Shown here: positions 37,810-46,388 of the stretch, piece by piece
Layout: each line of letters starts with the position of its first letter
Numbering within the stretch: the first letter of the stretch is position 1
Source of the DNA: Mesorhizobium sp.
Lineage (GTDB): Bacteria; Pseudomonadota; Alphaproteobacteria; Rhizobiales; Rhizobiaceae
Length of the DNA stretch: 64,000 bases
Reading direction: 5' to 3'
NCBI GenBank assembly: GCA_004017535.1
Contig: SAJS01000006.1
Coordinates: 206,801-270,800, forward strand
Program-made: the position numbers and the translations under genes
The notes under the pieces: model-generated
Told to the model about the DNA's origin: nothing
Seen by the model: the letters and a program-made list of their open reading frames with translations, nothing else
Database searches by the model: none

Positions 37810-38173
37810 AGTCCTTCATCCTCTTTTCAACGCCGGCATATCCGGCAATCTTGGTGTCGAGGACGAGAAGGCAGGCTTGCAGTTTGGCCAGATGCGCACG
37901 GACACGCTCGCGGTGCTGTTGGAGCAACGCGCCGCGCTCCGCCTCCGTGTCGACGCCGCGTTCCCGCAAGGCCGCGTAACGCAGCATTTCCCGAATAGGC
38001 ATTCCTGTCGTTTTGAGACGGTCGAGAAATTCTATCCAGGTCAGGATTGATGCGTCGTAGTCACGTTGGCCCGATTGGTCCCTGTCGGCATTGGGAAGCA
38101 GCCCGATCCGCTCGTAGTAACGGATGGTGTAGGCAGACAGTCCCGAACGCTTCGCCAGCTCGCCAATCTTCAT
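37745..38173 (-). CDS. MerR-family transcriptional regulator
   Basis: A regulator of 142 residues. The N-terminal winged helix, MKIGELAKRSGLSAYTIRYY with ERIGLLPNADRDQSGQRDYD, is typical of MerR. The coiled coil QHRERVRAHLAKLQACLLVL follows. There are no conserved metal cysteines, so it is more like the MerR regulators that precede aldo/keto reductase, quinone or CMD genes. It overlaps the frameshifted carboxymuconolactone decarboxylase gene, which is its likely target. ATG 38173 is used. Confidence 0.9.
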   Translation of the reverse strand: MKIGELAKRSGLSAYTIRYYERIGLLPNADRDQSGQRDYDASILTWIEFLDRLKTTGMPIREMLRYAALRERGVDTEAERGALLQQHRERVRAHLAKLQACLLVLDTKIAGYAGVEKRMKDYDASIPERQRKPAATRQAGAR

Positions 38174-38306
38174 CAACGCTCTTCTTTCGTCACGACGCGC
38201 AGAAAGCTACGAGTTAGAGTGCGCTCTAAGTCAAGAGGCTTTGTCACTTCGTCGTGTCGCGGAAATGCTAAGTTTCGCGACGACGTCGGCTCGTTGATTT
38301 TAGCTG

Positions 38307-38350
38307 AAAAAACAAACGCTTAAAGCGCGTCCCCTGGATCCTTTTAAGCG
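38307..38350 (-). terminator. Probable terminator of the DUF2336 gene
   Basis: On the minus strand CGCTTAAA and TTTAAGCG flank an 18-base loop, followed by TTTGTTTTTT. It is 19 bp past the stop codon. The loop is long but contains further short complementary arms. Confidence 0.6.
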
Positions 38351-38368
38351 CGAGGCGCTTCAAGCCGG

Positions 38369-39460
38369 TCAGGATGCCTTGAGGCTGGAGCTCGCGTCGT
38401 CGCCGTTCGACGCGTCGCGTCGCTCGCCACCGATCGTGTCGGCCGCTTTGTCGCGGATGGCACGCGAAAGGGTCTCGGCCTTCCACGCGCGCACCTTGTC
38501 CAGCGCCGCCTCGCGGTGCAGCAGCCGGTAGCGGTCGAGGAACAGCCGGATCGCCTGCGGATGCGGGAACTCGCCGGGATGGACCGCGACGGCGATCAGG
38601 AAGGCCCTGTCCTCGCTGAGGTCGAGGGCGCGCAGCGCCGCAAGCAATGCGGCATAGCCCGACTGCCCGGTCACCGAGCGAGCCGTCGCGAAGTCGATCT
38701 CCAGCGCATCGGCAAGCGCGGTCTGGAAGAAGGCCGCGTTGCCGGTCAGCGCCGTCTCGCGCAGCCTCACATAGGCCGGCTGGCCGAGGAAGGTATTGAC
38801 GTCGGCGGCGTCGCCGGCCGGGCGCATCATCGACCGCAGGCGGCGCCGAGCGTTCTCAGCCGCTTCGCCGGACACGGGACGGTCGGTGTCCGCCTTGGCC
38901 ACCGGCTCCGGTTTCGGCGTGAGCCTCGTGACCGTTTCCGGCGGCCGCGTCTTGACCAGCGTCGGTCTTTCCAGCGCGCGGATCAGGGCGGCGATCGTCG
39001 GGTTGAGCTCCTTGCGGCGCGCAATGGCGCGCGCATGCGGCAGCCCGTGCCGGCCGATCAGCGCGATGAGGTCGATGTCGCTCAGCGCGTTGGAGCGGGT
39101 GAGCAGGGGTGCCGCGATCTCGACCGGCTCATCGGCCAGCCGCCGCACCAATGCGGTCGGCGCGTATTCGCATTCGGAAAGGGCCGCGGCGACATAGCGA
39201 CGCGACTCGACCGAGACCTCGTCGAACAGCGGCAGCGTCAGGTCCTCGAGCTGGGCGATCTCGCGTCGCGAGGGACGCGTCAGCGAGCAGAAGGCCGACA
39301 CCGCGGCGCGGAACAGCCTTTCGGCCTTTCCCGCTTCGGTCCGGATAGCGATTTGCCTGAAATCCGAAGATGACACGGAGGATACGCCCGACACTCGACA
39401 CACGCCTGAACCCGCGCAATCCGGCCGGGCCGGGTTCGCAACTCCAGGAAAAACAAACAT
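38369..39460 (-). CDS. DUF2336 family protein
   Basis: A protein of 363 residues with the helical-repeat pattern of DUF2336: REIAQLEDLTLPLFDEVSVE, RRYVAAALSECEYAPTALVR and LSDIDLIALIGRHGLPHARA, resembling HEAT-like repeats, then a charged linker and a C-terminal helical region. The family is restricted to alphaproteobacteria and has no proven biochemical role. ATG 39460 lacks a ribosome site and the first 25 residues are not conserved; GTG 39394 is a plausible alternative start. Confidence 0.75.
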   Translation of the reverse strand: MFVFPGVANPARPDCAGSGVCRVSGVSSVSSSDFRQIAIRTEAGKAERLFRAAVSAFCSLTRPSRREIAQLEDLTLPLFDEVSVESRRYVAAALSECEYAPTALVRRLADEPVEIAAPLLTRSNALSDIDLIALIGRHGLPHARAIARRKELNPTIAALIRALERPTLVKTRPPETVTRLTPKPEPVAKADTDRPVSGEAAENARRRLRSMMRPAGDAADVNTFLGQPAYVRLRETALTGNAAFFQTALADALEIDFATARSVTGQSGYAALLAALRALDLSEDRAFLIAVAVHPGEFPHPQAIRLFLDRYRLLHREAALDKVRAWKAETLSRAIRDKAADTIGGERRDASNGDDASSSLKAS

Positions 39461-39568
39461 CAAATTAGCCGCGATCCGTTAGCGCTCCGTTAACCCTCTA
39501 CGCCCCTTAATCAACTTTGGAGGCGTTGCGTTGTTGCTCCGGTCAAACCGAGAGGGAATGCGCGAACC

Positions 39569-39763
39569 ATGGGCATGGTCCTGTCTTTTGTGCCGCGAAC
39601 GGCACCTGTAAATCGAGCAAGTCACGAAACCGCTACGGCGGCGGCGGTCATCATTTTCCCCGGTGTTCGCTATGAGTTGCACCCGCAGGCCGATGCGGCC
39701 CAGCCCGGCGACAGCGGCTCCGACAGGCCAGGCTCCCCGCCGCCCGCCAAGCCGCATCACTGA
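39569..39763 (+). CDS. Small hypothetical protein
   Basis: An open frame of 64 residues beginning MGMVLSFVPRTAPVNRASHE, followed by TATAAAVIIFPGVRYELH and a proline-rich, low-complexity tail. It has ATG 39569 with GAGGGAATG upstream and is divergent from the DUF2336 gene. The front half looks protein-like, but no family is recognised. It may be a genuine short gene; comparative evidence is needed. Confidence 0.5.
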   Translation: MGMVLSFVPRTAPVNRASHETATAAAVIIFPGVRYELHPQADAAQPGDSGSDRPGSPPPAKPHH

Positions 39764-39778
39764 ACGGTCTCGCCTTTC

Positions 39779-40327
39779 TCAGTCGTCCTGCAATTCGCAG
39801 CTGCTCTGCTCGAGGAAGCGCGACACGATCGGCTTCCAGCTCTCGTCCGGCACGAAGGCACGGACGACGAAGATCCCTTCCTCGATCGGCGCCTCGACAA
39901 AGATCGCGCCTTGCAGATCCTCCGGAAGGTCGCGCCGCACATCGATCATTTGCGCCGGCGTCAGCACCACCGTATCGAGCTTCTCGCCATTGGCGTTGTG
40001 GTCGTTGAAGGAATAGATGTTGTGGCCGCCGCGGTCGTATACCGAGGCCGACCAGAACGGCACATCGCCGGGCGCCTTGATCCGCACCAGGCCGTCGGCA
40101 AGGTTGAAGCGGCAGGCGGCGGCATAAAACAGCGGATCGACCGATTTCACCACCGGCGCGCCGCCGGCTTCGGCATCAAGCCGCGTCATCTTGTAGAGGT
40201 CGGATGCCATCGCCAGCCGCGACCAGGCATCGCGCTCGGAAAATTCCGGCACCAGGAACAGCACAACAATATGCACGATGCCGGCGCCGAGCAGGCCGAG
40301 GATGAGGGCATGCAGCAGCCTACGCAT
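39779..40327 (-). CDS. DUF1254-like membrane-anchored protein
   Basis: A protein of 182 residues with an N-terminal anchor (LLHALILGLLGAGIVHIVVL) and a periplasmic domain with YAAACRFNLADGLVRIKAPG, PFWSASVYDRGGHNIYSFND and LPEDLQGAIFVEAPIEEGIF. This matches the DUF1254 half of DUF1254/DUF1214 proteins, of unknown function. It overlaps the DUF1214-like gene by 8 bp, so the two act together. Confidence 0.8.
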   Translation of the reverse strand: MRRLLHALILGLLGAGIVHIVVLFLVPEFSERDAWSRLAMASDLYKMTRLDAEAGGAPVVKSVDPLFYAAACRFNLADGLVRIKAPGDVPFWSASVYDRGGHNIYSFNDHNANGEKLDTVVLTPAQMIDVRRDLPEDLQGAIFVEAPIEEGIFVVRAFVPDESWKPIVSRFLEQSSCELQDD

Positions 40328-40904
40328 TGCAGCCCGCCTTCAGGATGCGCGGCAGCGTCACATCGGCGAGGCCGGTGCTCGAGGCGATCGGCGTGTCGTA
40401 GAAGGTCAGCACGAAATACATCTTGCCGGATCCGCCGGTGAGCAACCAGTTGCCGGGGGCAGGGCGATTGCCGACCGAAATGACGACGGAATTGTCGGGC
40501 CGGCGCAGCACTTCGTAGGACTGCAGCGCCGCCTGCCTCGGCTTGCCGGTGTCGATTACGCCAAGCGACTGGTCTGCGGCATAGAGCGTCCAGAAGCGGG
40601 CGGTCGGATAGCCGCCTTCGATCGTGTAGGTGCATTCGCGTTTCAGCGGCTCGCCTGCATCGTCGCGCTCGGCGACGAAGGCCAGCCCCTCGGCCCGGCC
40701 GAGCGCCAGCACGCCCTCACGCGCCACGCGCGCCTTGGAATAGGGATCTGCGGCTAAAGTCCCGACTTCGGGGAAGGCCGTCCATTGGCCGATGCGGATC
40801 GCTCCGACGCCGTCCTGAGCGTTGAGCGCATACCAGACGCTGTAGCCGCCAAGCCCGATGGCCATGACAAGCGAAAGCAGCGTCAGGATGGCGTTCTTGA
40901 ACAT
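40320..40904 (-). CDS. DUF1214-like membrane-anchored protein
   Basis: A protein of 194 residues with an N-terminal membrane segment (ILTLLSLVMAIGLGGYSVWY) and the DUF1214 fold: FVAERDDAGEPLKRECTYTI, PTARFWTLYAADQSL, SYEVLRRPDNSVVISVGNRP and NWLLTGGSGKMYFVLTFYDT. In many bacteria DUF1254 and DUF1214 form one protein. Here they are separate genes with DUF1214 first. ATG 40904 opens the membrane segment. Confidence 0.85.
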   Translation of the reverse strand: MFKNAILTLLSLVMAIGLGGYSVWYALNAQDGVGAIRIGQWTAFPEVGTLAADPYSKARVAREGVLALGRAEGLAFVAERDDAGEPLKRECTYTIEGGYPTARFWTLYAADQSLGVIDTGKPRQAALQSYEVLRRPDNSVVISVGNRPAPGNWLLTGGSGKMYFVLTFYDTPIASSTGLADVTLPRILKAGCNA

Positions 40905-40984
40905 GAGAGCCGCAAACAGAGGAGGTTGCCCGGGATATCGCGGCGCGGGGTGCCGTGGCAAGCCAGCTTCGCAAGAGGGCCGCC

Positions 40985-43141
40985 TTAAAGCGCCGAAAGC
41001 GTCTCCGGCAGCGCGGGCGCATCGAGCACGGGCGCGGCCTGGAACGCCTTGGTCATGTCCCTCAGCGTCTGGGTGGTGCGGCTGGAAAGCACTGGCGGCC
41101 GTTCGGCCTCGGCTTGCGCCGCCGTGGCGTCGGCTTCCTTCTTCGCCGCTTCCTCCGCCTTGGCCGCGACCTCCGGGTCGACGAACGGGTGGTCGAGACC
41201 GGGGATAGGCTTCAGGTCGATGTTCTGGTGCGCATAGACCATCAGGCGCTGCCAGACCATCGCCGGCAGCGAGCCGCCGGTCATCTTGTTGGTTGCGGTG
41301 AAATCGTCATTGCCCAGCCAGACGGCCGCCGTGTAATTGCCGGTGAAGCCGACGAACCAGGCGTCGCGGTAGGATTGCGTGGTGCCGGTCTTGCCGGCGA
41401 CGACGATGTTGGGGAGCTGGGCGCGCCGCGCCGTGCCGATGACCGGCACCGCCGCCAGCATGGTGTTCATGTATTTCAGCGCCTTTTCCGACAGCACACG
41501 GTGTGGCGGCGGCGCGTCCTTGGCCCAGTCGTAAACCACCTCGCCGGTGCGGGTGACGAGCTGGGTGATGCCGTGGCGCGAGCCGACGAAACCGTTCTGG
41601 GCAAAGACGCTGTAGCCGGTCGCCTGGTCCATTACCGTCATGCCGGATGTGCCGAGCACCATGGTCTTGTGTGCCTCGAGCGGCGATTCGACACCCATCG
41701 ATTCGGCCATCGCCTTGATCGGACCGATGCCGAGGTAATCCTTGGCGAGCCGCACCGGCACCGTGTTGATCGACTTGGCGATTGCCGTGAGCAGCGTGAC
41801 ATTGCCGGCCGATCCGCCGCTGTAATTGTGCGGCGACCAGTTGCCCCAGCTGATGGCGCCGCCCGAAACCACAGAGTCCGGTGTGAAGCCATGCTCCATC
41901 GCGGTGGCATAGACATAGGGCTTGAAGGATGAACCCGTTTGGCGCAACGCCTTGGTGGCGCGGTTGAACTGGCTGGCGCCATAGTCGCGGCCGCCGACGA
42001 TGGCGCGCACCGCGCCATTGGTCTCGATCACCACCACCGCGCCTTCGGTGACGTTGTATTCCTTGCCGAATTGCCTGAGGTGGAACTCGACCGACTCCTC
42101 GGCCGCCTTCTGGATGTTGGCGTCGAAGGTTGTGTGGGCGACCAGCGAATGCTGGCCGGGCTTGGCGATCTTCTTGACCTCGTCGAAGGCCCAATCGAGG
42201 AAGTAGTCCGGGCTCTTCTGCTCGCCGCGGTCGACCACGTCGGCCGGATGCAGTCTTGCCTGCAGCACCTGGCCCTCGGTCATGAAGCCGGAATCGACAA
42301 GGTTGGACAGCACCACATTGGCGCGCGCGCGCGCCGCCGGCAGGTTGATGTGTGGGGCGTATTTGGTCGGCGCCTTGAACAGGCCGGCCAGCATTGCCGC
42401 CTCGGCAAGGCTCAGATCCTTGACGCTCTTGCCGAAATAGAAATCCGCCGCCGCCTCGATGCCGAAGGTGCCGCCGCCCATATAGGCGCGGTCGAGATAG
42501 AGCTGCAGGATTTCTTTCTTGGAGAGGTTCGCTTCCAGCCACAGCGACAGGAAGGCTTCCTTGATCTTGCGCTCGAGGGTGCGCTCGTTGGACAGGAACA
42601 GGTTCTTGGCGAGCTGCTGCGTGATGCTCGATCCGCCCTGGACCACCGAATTGGCGCGCATATTCTCGAAGAGCGCGCGGGACAGGCCCAGCACATCGAT
42701 GCCGTAATGGTCGAAGAAGCGCCGGTCCTCCGTCGCCAGCACCGCCTTGATGACGATGTCCGGCATCTCGTCGACCGGCACGGAATCGCGCTGGATGATG
42801 CCGCGCTGGCCGATTTCGTTGCCGTAGCGGTCAAGGAAGGTGACGGCGAAGTCGCCCTGGTTGCGCCAGTCGCCGGTGGTGATGTCGAAGGCGGGCATGG
42901 CGAGGGCGAGCAGCACCACGAAACCGCCGGCGCCCATGGTGAAGCCCTCGCTCAGCACCTCGATGATGGCGCGGCGCCAGCCGTGCACACGGAAGCGGCG
43001 GGAAAAGATGGTCGCCGCTTCCCAGAATTCGCGCGCCTTGAAACCGATCTCGTAGAGCGAGGTATCAAGCCACGCATCCACGGCGAGCAGCGCCGAAGCG
43101 ATCCGGCCTCTTCTCCTGCGTGGTTTAGAGGGATTGTCCAT
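40985..43141 (-). CDS. Bifunctional class A penicillin-binding protein
   Basis: A protein of 718 residues that builds and cross-links peptidoglycan. After a cytoplasmic tail and one membrane segment (GAGGFVVLLALAMPAF) come the GT51 glycosyltransferase motifs ATEDRRFFDHYGID, GGSSITQQLAKNL and LYLDRAYMGGGTFGIEAAA. The transpeptidase then shows SxxK in TGSSFKPYVYA, SxN in AKSINTVPV and KTGTT in VVAGKTGTTQS. All three penicillin-binding motifs are intact. The C-terminal tail is Ala/Glu-rich. ATG 43141 is chosen over ATG 43162, which only adds MPGWNSG. It resembles PBP1A. Confidence 0.94.
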   Translation of the reverse strand: MDNPSKPRRRRGRIASALLAVDAWLDTSLYEIGFKAREFWEAATIFSRRFRVHGWRRAIIEVLSEGFTMGAGGFVVLLALAMPAFDITTGDWRNQGDFAVTFLDRYGNEIGQRGIIQRDSVPVDEMPDIVIKAVLATEDRRFFDHYGIDVLGLSRALFENMRANSVVQGGSSITQQLAKNLFLSNERTLERKIKEAFLSLWLEANLSKKEILQLYLDRAYMGGGTFGIEAAADFYFGKSVKDLSLAEAAMLAGLFKAPTKYAPHINLPAARARANVVLSNLVDSGFMTEGQVLQARLHPADVVDRGEQKSPDYFLDWAFDEVKKIAKPGQHSLVAHTTFDANIQKAAEESVEFHLRQFGKEYNVTEGAVVVIETNGAVRAIVGGRDYGASQFNRATKALRQTGSSFKPYVYATAMEHGFTPDSVVSGGAISWGNWSPHNYSGGSAGNVTLLTAIAKSINTVPVRLAKDYLGIGPIKAMAESMGVESPLEAHKTMVLGTSGMTVMDQATGYSVFAQNGFVGSRHGITQLVTRTGEVVYDWAKDAPPPHRVLSEKALKYMNTMLAAVPVIGTARRAQLPNIVVAGKTGTTQSYRDAWFVGFTGNYTAAVWLGNDDFTATNKMTGGSLPAMVWQRLMVYAHQNIDLKPIPGLDHPFVDPEVAAKAEEAAKKEADATAAQAEAERPPVLSSRTTQTLRDMTKAFQAAPVLDAPALPETLSAL

Positions 43142-43291
43142 TCCAGAATTCCACCCCGGCACGTCCGCCCGAAACAGCCGTGGCAGTTCCGGGGCGCCCT
43201 CCCTGCCAGACTAATCGACCATTTTAGCACCACTCACAAGGGCAGCGAAGCCACACCCAGGCATTGTTGAACGCCATGGTTGATTGCCGGG

Positions 43292-43338
43292 AGCAATTCC
43301 AGGAAAAGTGTGCGGCGGTTTTCCGTCCGAAATTGCGT
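43292..43338 (-). repeat. Dispersed palindromic element, family 1, copy D (core, reverse orientation)
   Basis: AGCAATTCCAGGAAAAGTGTG, then GGTTTTCCGTCCGAAATTGCG. On the minus strand this aligns with the core of the copy at 24674 with few changes, but the left arm of copies A to C is absent. It lies between the penicillin-binding protein gene and the MttB-like gene. Confidence 0.75.
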
Positions 43339-43553
43339 AACGCGGGCTTCGACCGGTTCCTTGAGGTCGAGCACGTAATAGCCGGCTACGGCTATACCCT
43401 CGGCAAGAGCGTCGCCCTGGCGTTGCTCGATGACGGTTTCGCTGGGGAGGGCACCGAACTTTCCGTACACATTGTCGGGGTCGAACGGCTGGCGCGTGGG
43501 CCTCGCCTTACGACCCCGAAGGCAAGGCGATGCGGCAATGAGGATGAACCGCC

Positions 43554-45107
43554 ATGATCGATGAGGCCGCACGTGATCTCAGGCGCGAGCACCGGCGGGG
43601 ACGCACCGGCGAGGCGGGCAGCGAATCCAGCCGCCATCCGAACTACCGGTTCCTGAAGAACCCGTTCCTGCCGCAGCCGATCTTTTCCGAAGACCAGGTC
43701 GCCGCCATCCACGCTACCGCGCTGCGCGTGCTGGAGGAGCTCGGCATCAAGGTGCTGCTGCCCAAGGCCCGCGCCATCTACGCCAAGGCTGGCGCCTTGG
43801 TTGACGAAGACAACCAGATGGTCAGGATCGGCCGCGACATGGTCGAGGCAGCACTTGCCTCGGCGCCGCGCTCCATTCCGGCACTTGGCGGTGACCACTC
43901 GCGCGACCTGACGCTTGAGCTCGGCTCGATGGCCTTCCTGGCGGGCTCCGGCGCCCCCAACGTCACCGATCTCGAGCGCGGCCGCCGGCCGGGCACGCTC
44001 GCCGCATTCGAGGAATTCATGAAGCTGATCCAGCATTTCGACGTGCTGCACATGCTTGGACCCTGCGTCGAGCCGCAGGACATCGACAATCGCTTCCGCC
44101 ACTATGCGGTCAACCGGGCGCAACTGACGTTGTCGGACAAGTTCCCCTTCATCTTCGCGCGTGGCACACCGCAGGTCGAGGACGGGTTCGAGATGATCCG
44201 CCTGGCGCGCGGCCTCTCCGAGGACCAGTTCCGCACGGGCGCCCATTGCTACACCGTCATCAACACCAACTCGCCGCGCCAGCTGGATATCCCGATGGCG
44301 CAAGGCATCATCGACTTCGCCAGGGCCGGCCAGGTCCTGATCGTCACGCCCTTCTGCCTGGCGGGCGCCATGGCGCCGATCACGGTTGCCGGCGCGCTGA
44401 CCTTGCAGCATGCCGAGGCGCTGGCTGGGTTGACGCTTGCCCAGATCGTGCGCCCCGGCGCGCCGGTGGTCTACGGCTCCTTCTCCTCCAATGTCGATAT
44501 GAAGTCCGGCGCGCCGGCCTTCGGCACGCCGGAACATATCAAGGCGACGCTTGGGGCGGGGCAGCTCGCCCGCTACATCGGATTGCCTTGGCGCTCCGGC
44601 GGCGGCAGCGCCGCCAATATTGCCGACGCGCAGGCCGCGCACGAGACGCAATTCGCGCTGTGGGGCTCGGTGCTGGCTGGCGCCACGGTCTGCATCCACG
44701 CCGCCGGCTGGCTGGAAGGTGGCCTCAGCGTTTCCCTGGAAAAGCTGATCATCGACGTCGAGGCGCTGCAGACCGTCGCCGAGCTTTGCGCCACCACGCC
44801 GGGCGACGAGGATGCCATAGGCTTCGAAGCCATCGCCGAAGTGCAGCCCGGCGGCCACTTCTTCTCCGCCGCCCATACTATGTCGCGCTACCGAACCGCC
44901 TTCTACGAGCCGCTGGTCGCCGACTGGTCGAATTTCGGCAACTGGACGCAATCCGGCGGCAAGACCGCGACCGAGCGCGCCACCGGCATCTGGAAGCGGA
45001 TTCTTTCCGACTTCCAGCCGCCGGCCTCCGCTGCCGCCACCACGGGCGTGCTCGACGAGTTCATTGCCAGGCGCACCGAAGAAGGCGGGGCCGCACCGAT
45101 CTCCTGA
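43554..45107 (+). CDS. Trimethylamine methyltransferase-like (MttB) protein without pyrrolysine
   Basis: A protein of 517 residues of the MttB superfamily. The N-terminus NYRFLKNPFLPQPIFSEDQV and the later PGAPVVYGSFSSNVDMKSGA and GGGSAANIADAQAAHETQFA are characteristic of the family. No in-frame TAG is present, so it is a non-pyrrolysine member; such proteins demethylate glycine betaine or other quaternary amines to a corrinoid protein (MtgB type). No corrinoid protein or reductive-activase gene is next to it. A link to the betaine made by the bet operon is attractive but inferred. Confidence 0.87.
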   Translation: MIDEAARDLRREHRRGRTGEAGSESSRHPNYRFLKNPFLPQPIFSEDQVAAIHATALRVLEELGIKVLLPKARAIYAKAGALVDEDNQMVRIGRDMVEAALASAPRSIPALGGDHSRDLTLELGSMAFLAGSGAPNVTDLERGRRPGTLAAFEEFMKLIQHFDVLHMLGPCVEPQDIDNRFRHYAVNRAQLTLSDKFPFIFARGTPQVEDGFEMIRLARGLSEDQFRTGAHCYTVINTNSPRQLDIPMAQGIIDFARAGQVLIVTPFCLAGAMAPITVAGALTLQHAEALAGLTLAQIVRPGAPVVYGSFSSNVDMKSGAPAFGTPEHIKATLGAGQLARYIGLPWRSGGGSAANIADAQAAHETQFALWGSVLAGATVCIHAAGWLEGGLSVSLEKLIIDVEALQTVAELCATTPGDEDAIGFEAIAEVQPGGHFFSAAHTMSRYRTAFYEPLVADWSNFGNWTQSGGKTATERATGIWKRILSDFQPPASAAATTGVLDEFIARRTEEGGAAPIS

Positions 45108-45245
45108 TTTGACGAAAACGTAATAGATTCGAGACCTTCGCCCTTCACGCTATAGTCAAATCGATTCGCGATCTGGCATCGGATCGCGAGCGCGGCTACG
45201 TTGCCGGACAGCGTGAGGAGATAATGTATTGGCGATGGACGGTAG

Positions 45246-45653
45246 ATGACGGCGCCTGGCAATTTGATGCAGGCCTTGTTCCTGAGGCTGAAGACCGATG
45301 CGTCGCTGTCGGCGCTGCTTGGCGGCGCCGGCCTACTCGAGCAGGCGAGCGACAAAGCGGCCTTTCCGAACGTGACTTACGGCCGCACCAGCGCCTTCGA
45401 CCTCGAGACCGGCGCCGACAACGACAGCGACCAGTTGGTCACCCTGCATATCTGGTCGAAAGCTCAAGGCGAGGCCGAGACGCGGCTCATCATGGACAAC
45501 ATCAAGGCGCGCCTCGATGGCGCGGCGCTGTCCATCGGTCCGCGCGGCCAGACGCGCCTGTCGCTGGAGTTCGCCGAGGCCCGCTATGACGAGGATCTGG
45601 CCGTCCATCACGGATTGCTGCGCTTCCGCGCGCTGACGCAGGAAGCCGCCTGA
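45246..45653 (+). CDS. DUF3168 phage/GTA tail-terminator-like protein
   Basis: A protein of 135 residues of the DUF3168 family, found as the tail terminator or neck protein in phages and in the rhodobacterial gene transfer agent. Seen are LMQALFLRLKTDASLSALLG, FPNVTYGRTSAFDLETG and LVTLHIWSKAQGEAETRLIM, as in GTA homologues. It stands alone here: no other capsid, tail or portal gene is visible. It may be a relic of a prophage or GTA cluster, or a domesticated gene. Confidence 0.82.
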   Translation: MTAPGNLMQALFLRLKTDASLSALLGGAGLLEQASDKAAFPNVTYGRTSAFDLETGADNDSDQLVTLHIWSKAQGEAETRLIMDNIKARLDGAALSIGPRGQTRLSLEFAEARYDEDLAVHHGLLRFRALTQEAA

Positions 45654-45763
45654 GAGACTGCGCCGATGCATGTCGCCCAGGAGTAAGCGGCGGCTCCGGA
45701 ATATTCATCAAAACAACGGCTTAGGCGCGCCGTTTGAATCGGTTTCGCGCGAAGTGCCTTGGC

Positions 45764-46150
45764 CTACAGCTGCGCTTGGATGGCGGCCTTGTCGATGACC
45801 GACCAGACTTCACGAATCCGCCCCTCATGGAACTCGTAAAAGACGTTCTCGGCGAAGGAGACGCGCTTGCCGTGGACGGGCAGGCCGAACAGCACGCCCT
45901 TGGGCCGGCAGTCGAAATGCAGGCGCGCCGCCACGCGCGGCGGCTCCGAGACCAGAAGCTCGATGTTGAAGCGCAGGTCGGGGATGGCCTCGAAATCGCC
46001 CTCCAGCATGCGGCGGTAACCCGAAAGCCCAATCGTCTCGCCATTATACTGGACCTCCTCGCCGACGAAGCGGCCGAGATTGTCCCAATCCTGCTCGTTC
46101 AGGCAGGCGATGTAGCCCCGATAGAGACCGGCAATATCCTCGCGCGTCAT
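45764..46150 (-). CDS. SnoaL-like ester cyclase family protein
   Basis: A protein of 128 residues of the NTF2-like SnoaL polyketide-cyclase family: EDIAGLYRGYIACLNEQDWD, GLSGYRRMLEGDFEAIPDL, FDCRPKGVLFGLPVHGKRVS and AENVFYEFHEGRIREVWSVI. Bacterial members outside polyketide clusters have unknown substrates. ATG 46150 is chosen because GGAGG lies just upstream, inside the first codons of the longer frame. Confidence 0.85.
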   Translation of the reverse strand: MTREDIAGLYRGYIACLNEQDWDNLGRFVGEEVQYNGETIGLSGYRRMLEGDFEAIPDLRFNIELLVSEPPRVAARLHFDCRPKGVLFGLPVHGKRVSFAENVFYEFHEGRIREVWSVIDKAAIQAQL

Positions 46151-46388
46151 CGCATCCTCCATGGCCGTCCGGCGTTTCTACACTAGCTAGGGCCGGACCG
46201 GGATTCCGCACCCGAAAAACGTAGCCGGCCGACCGATTTTCCGGCTATGAATTTGTACCCCGGGGCCTGAGGGGCCCTAGTGTCTACGGGGTGTATTCAT
46301 TTGTCTCGCGCAGGGGGAATGGCGGGCATGGTTTTCGATGGTTCACTGTTCATTTCACGTTCAGCCCATATGCGTTAGAACCGTGATC

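Noticed and set aside
43234-43572. Frames over the repeat between the penicillin-binding protein and MttB-like genes
   Set aside because: They translate the palindromic repeat and neighbouring non-coding sequence; no conserved domain is visible.
43554-45107. Pyrrolysine in the MttB-like protein
   Set aside because: No in-frame TAG is present in the open frame, so no amber readthrough is needed.
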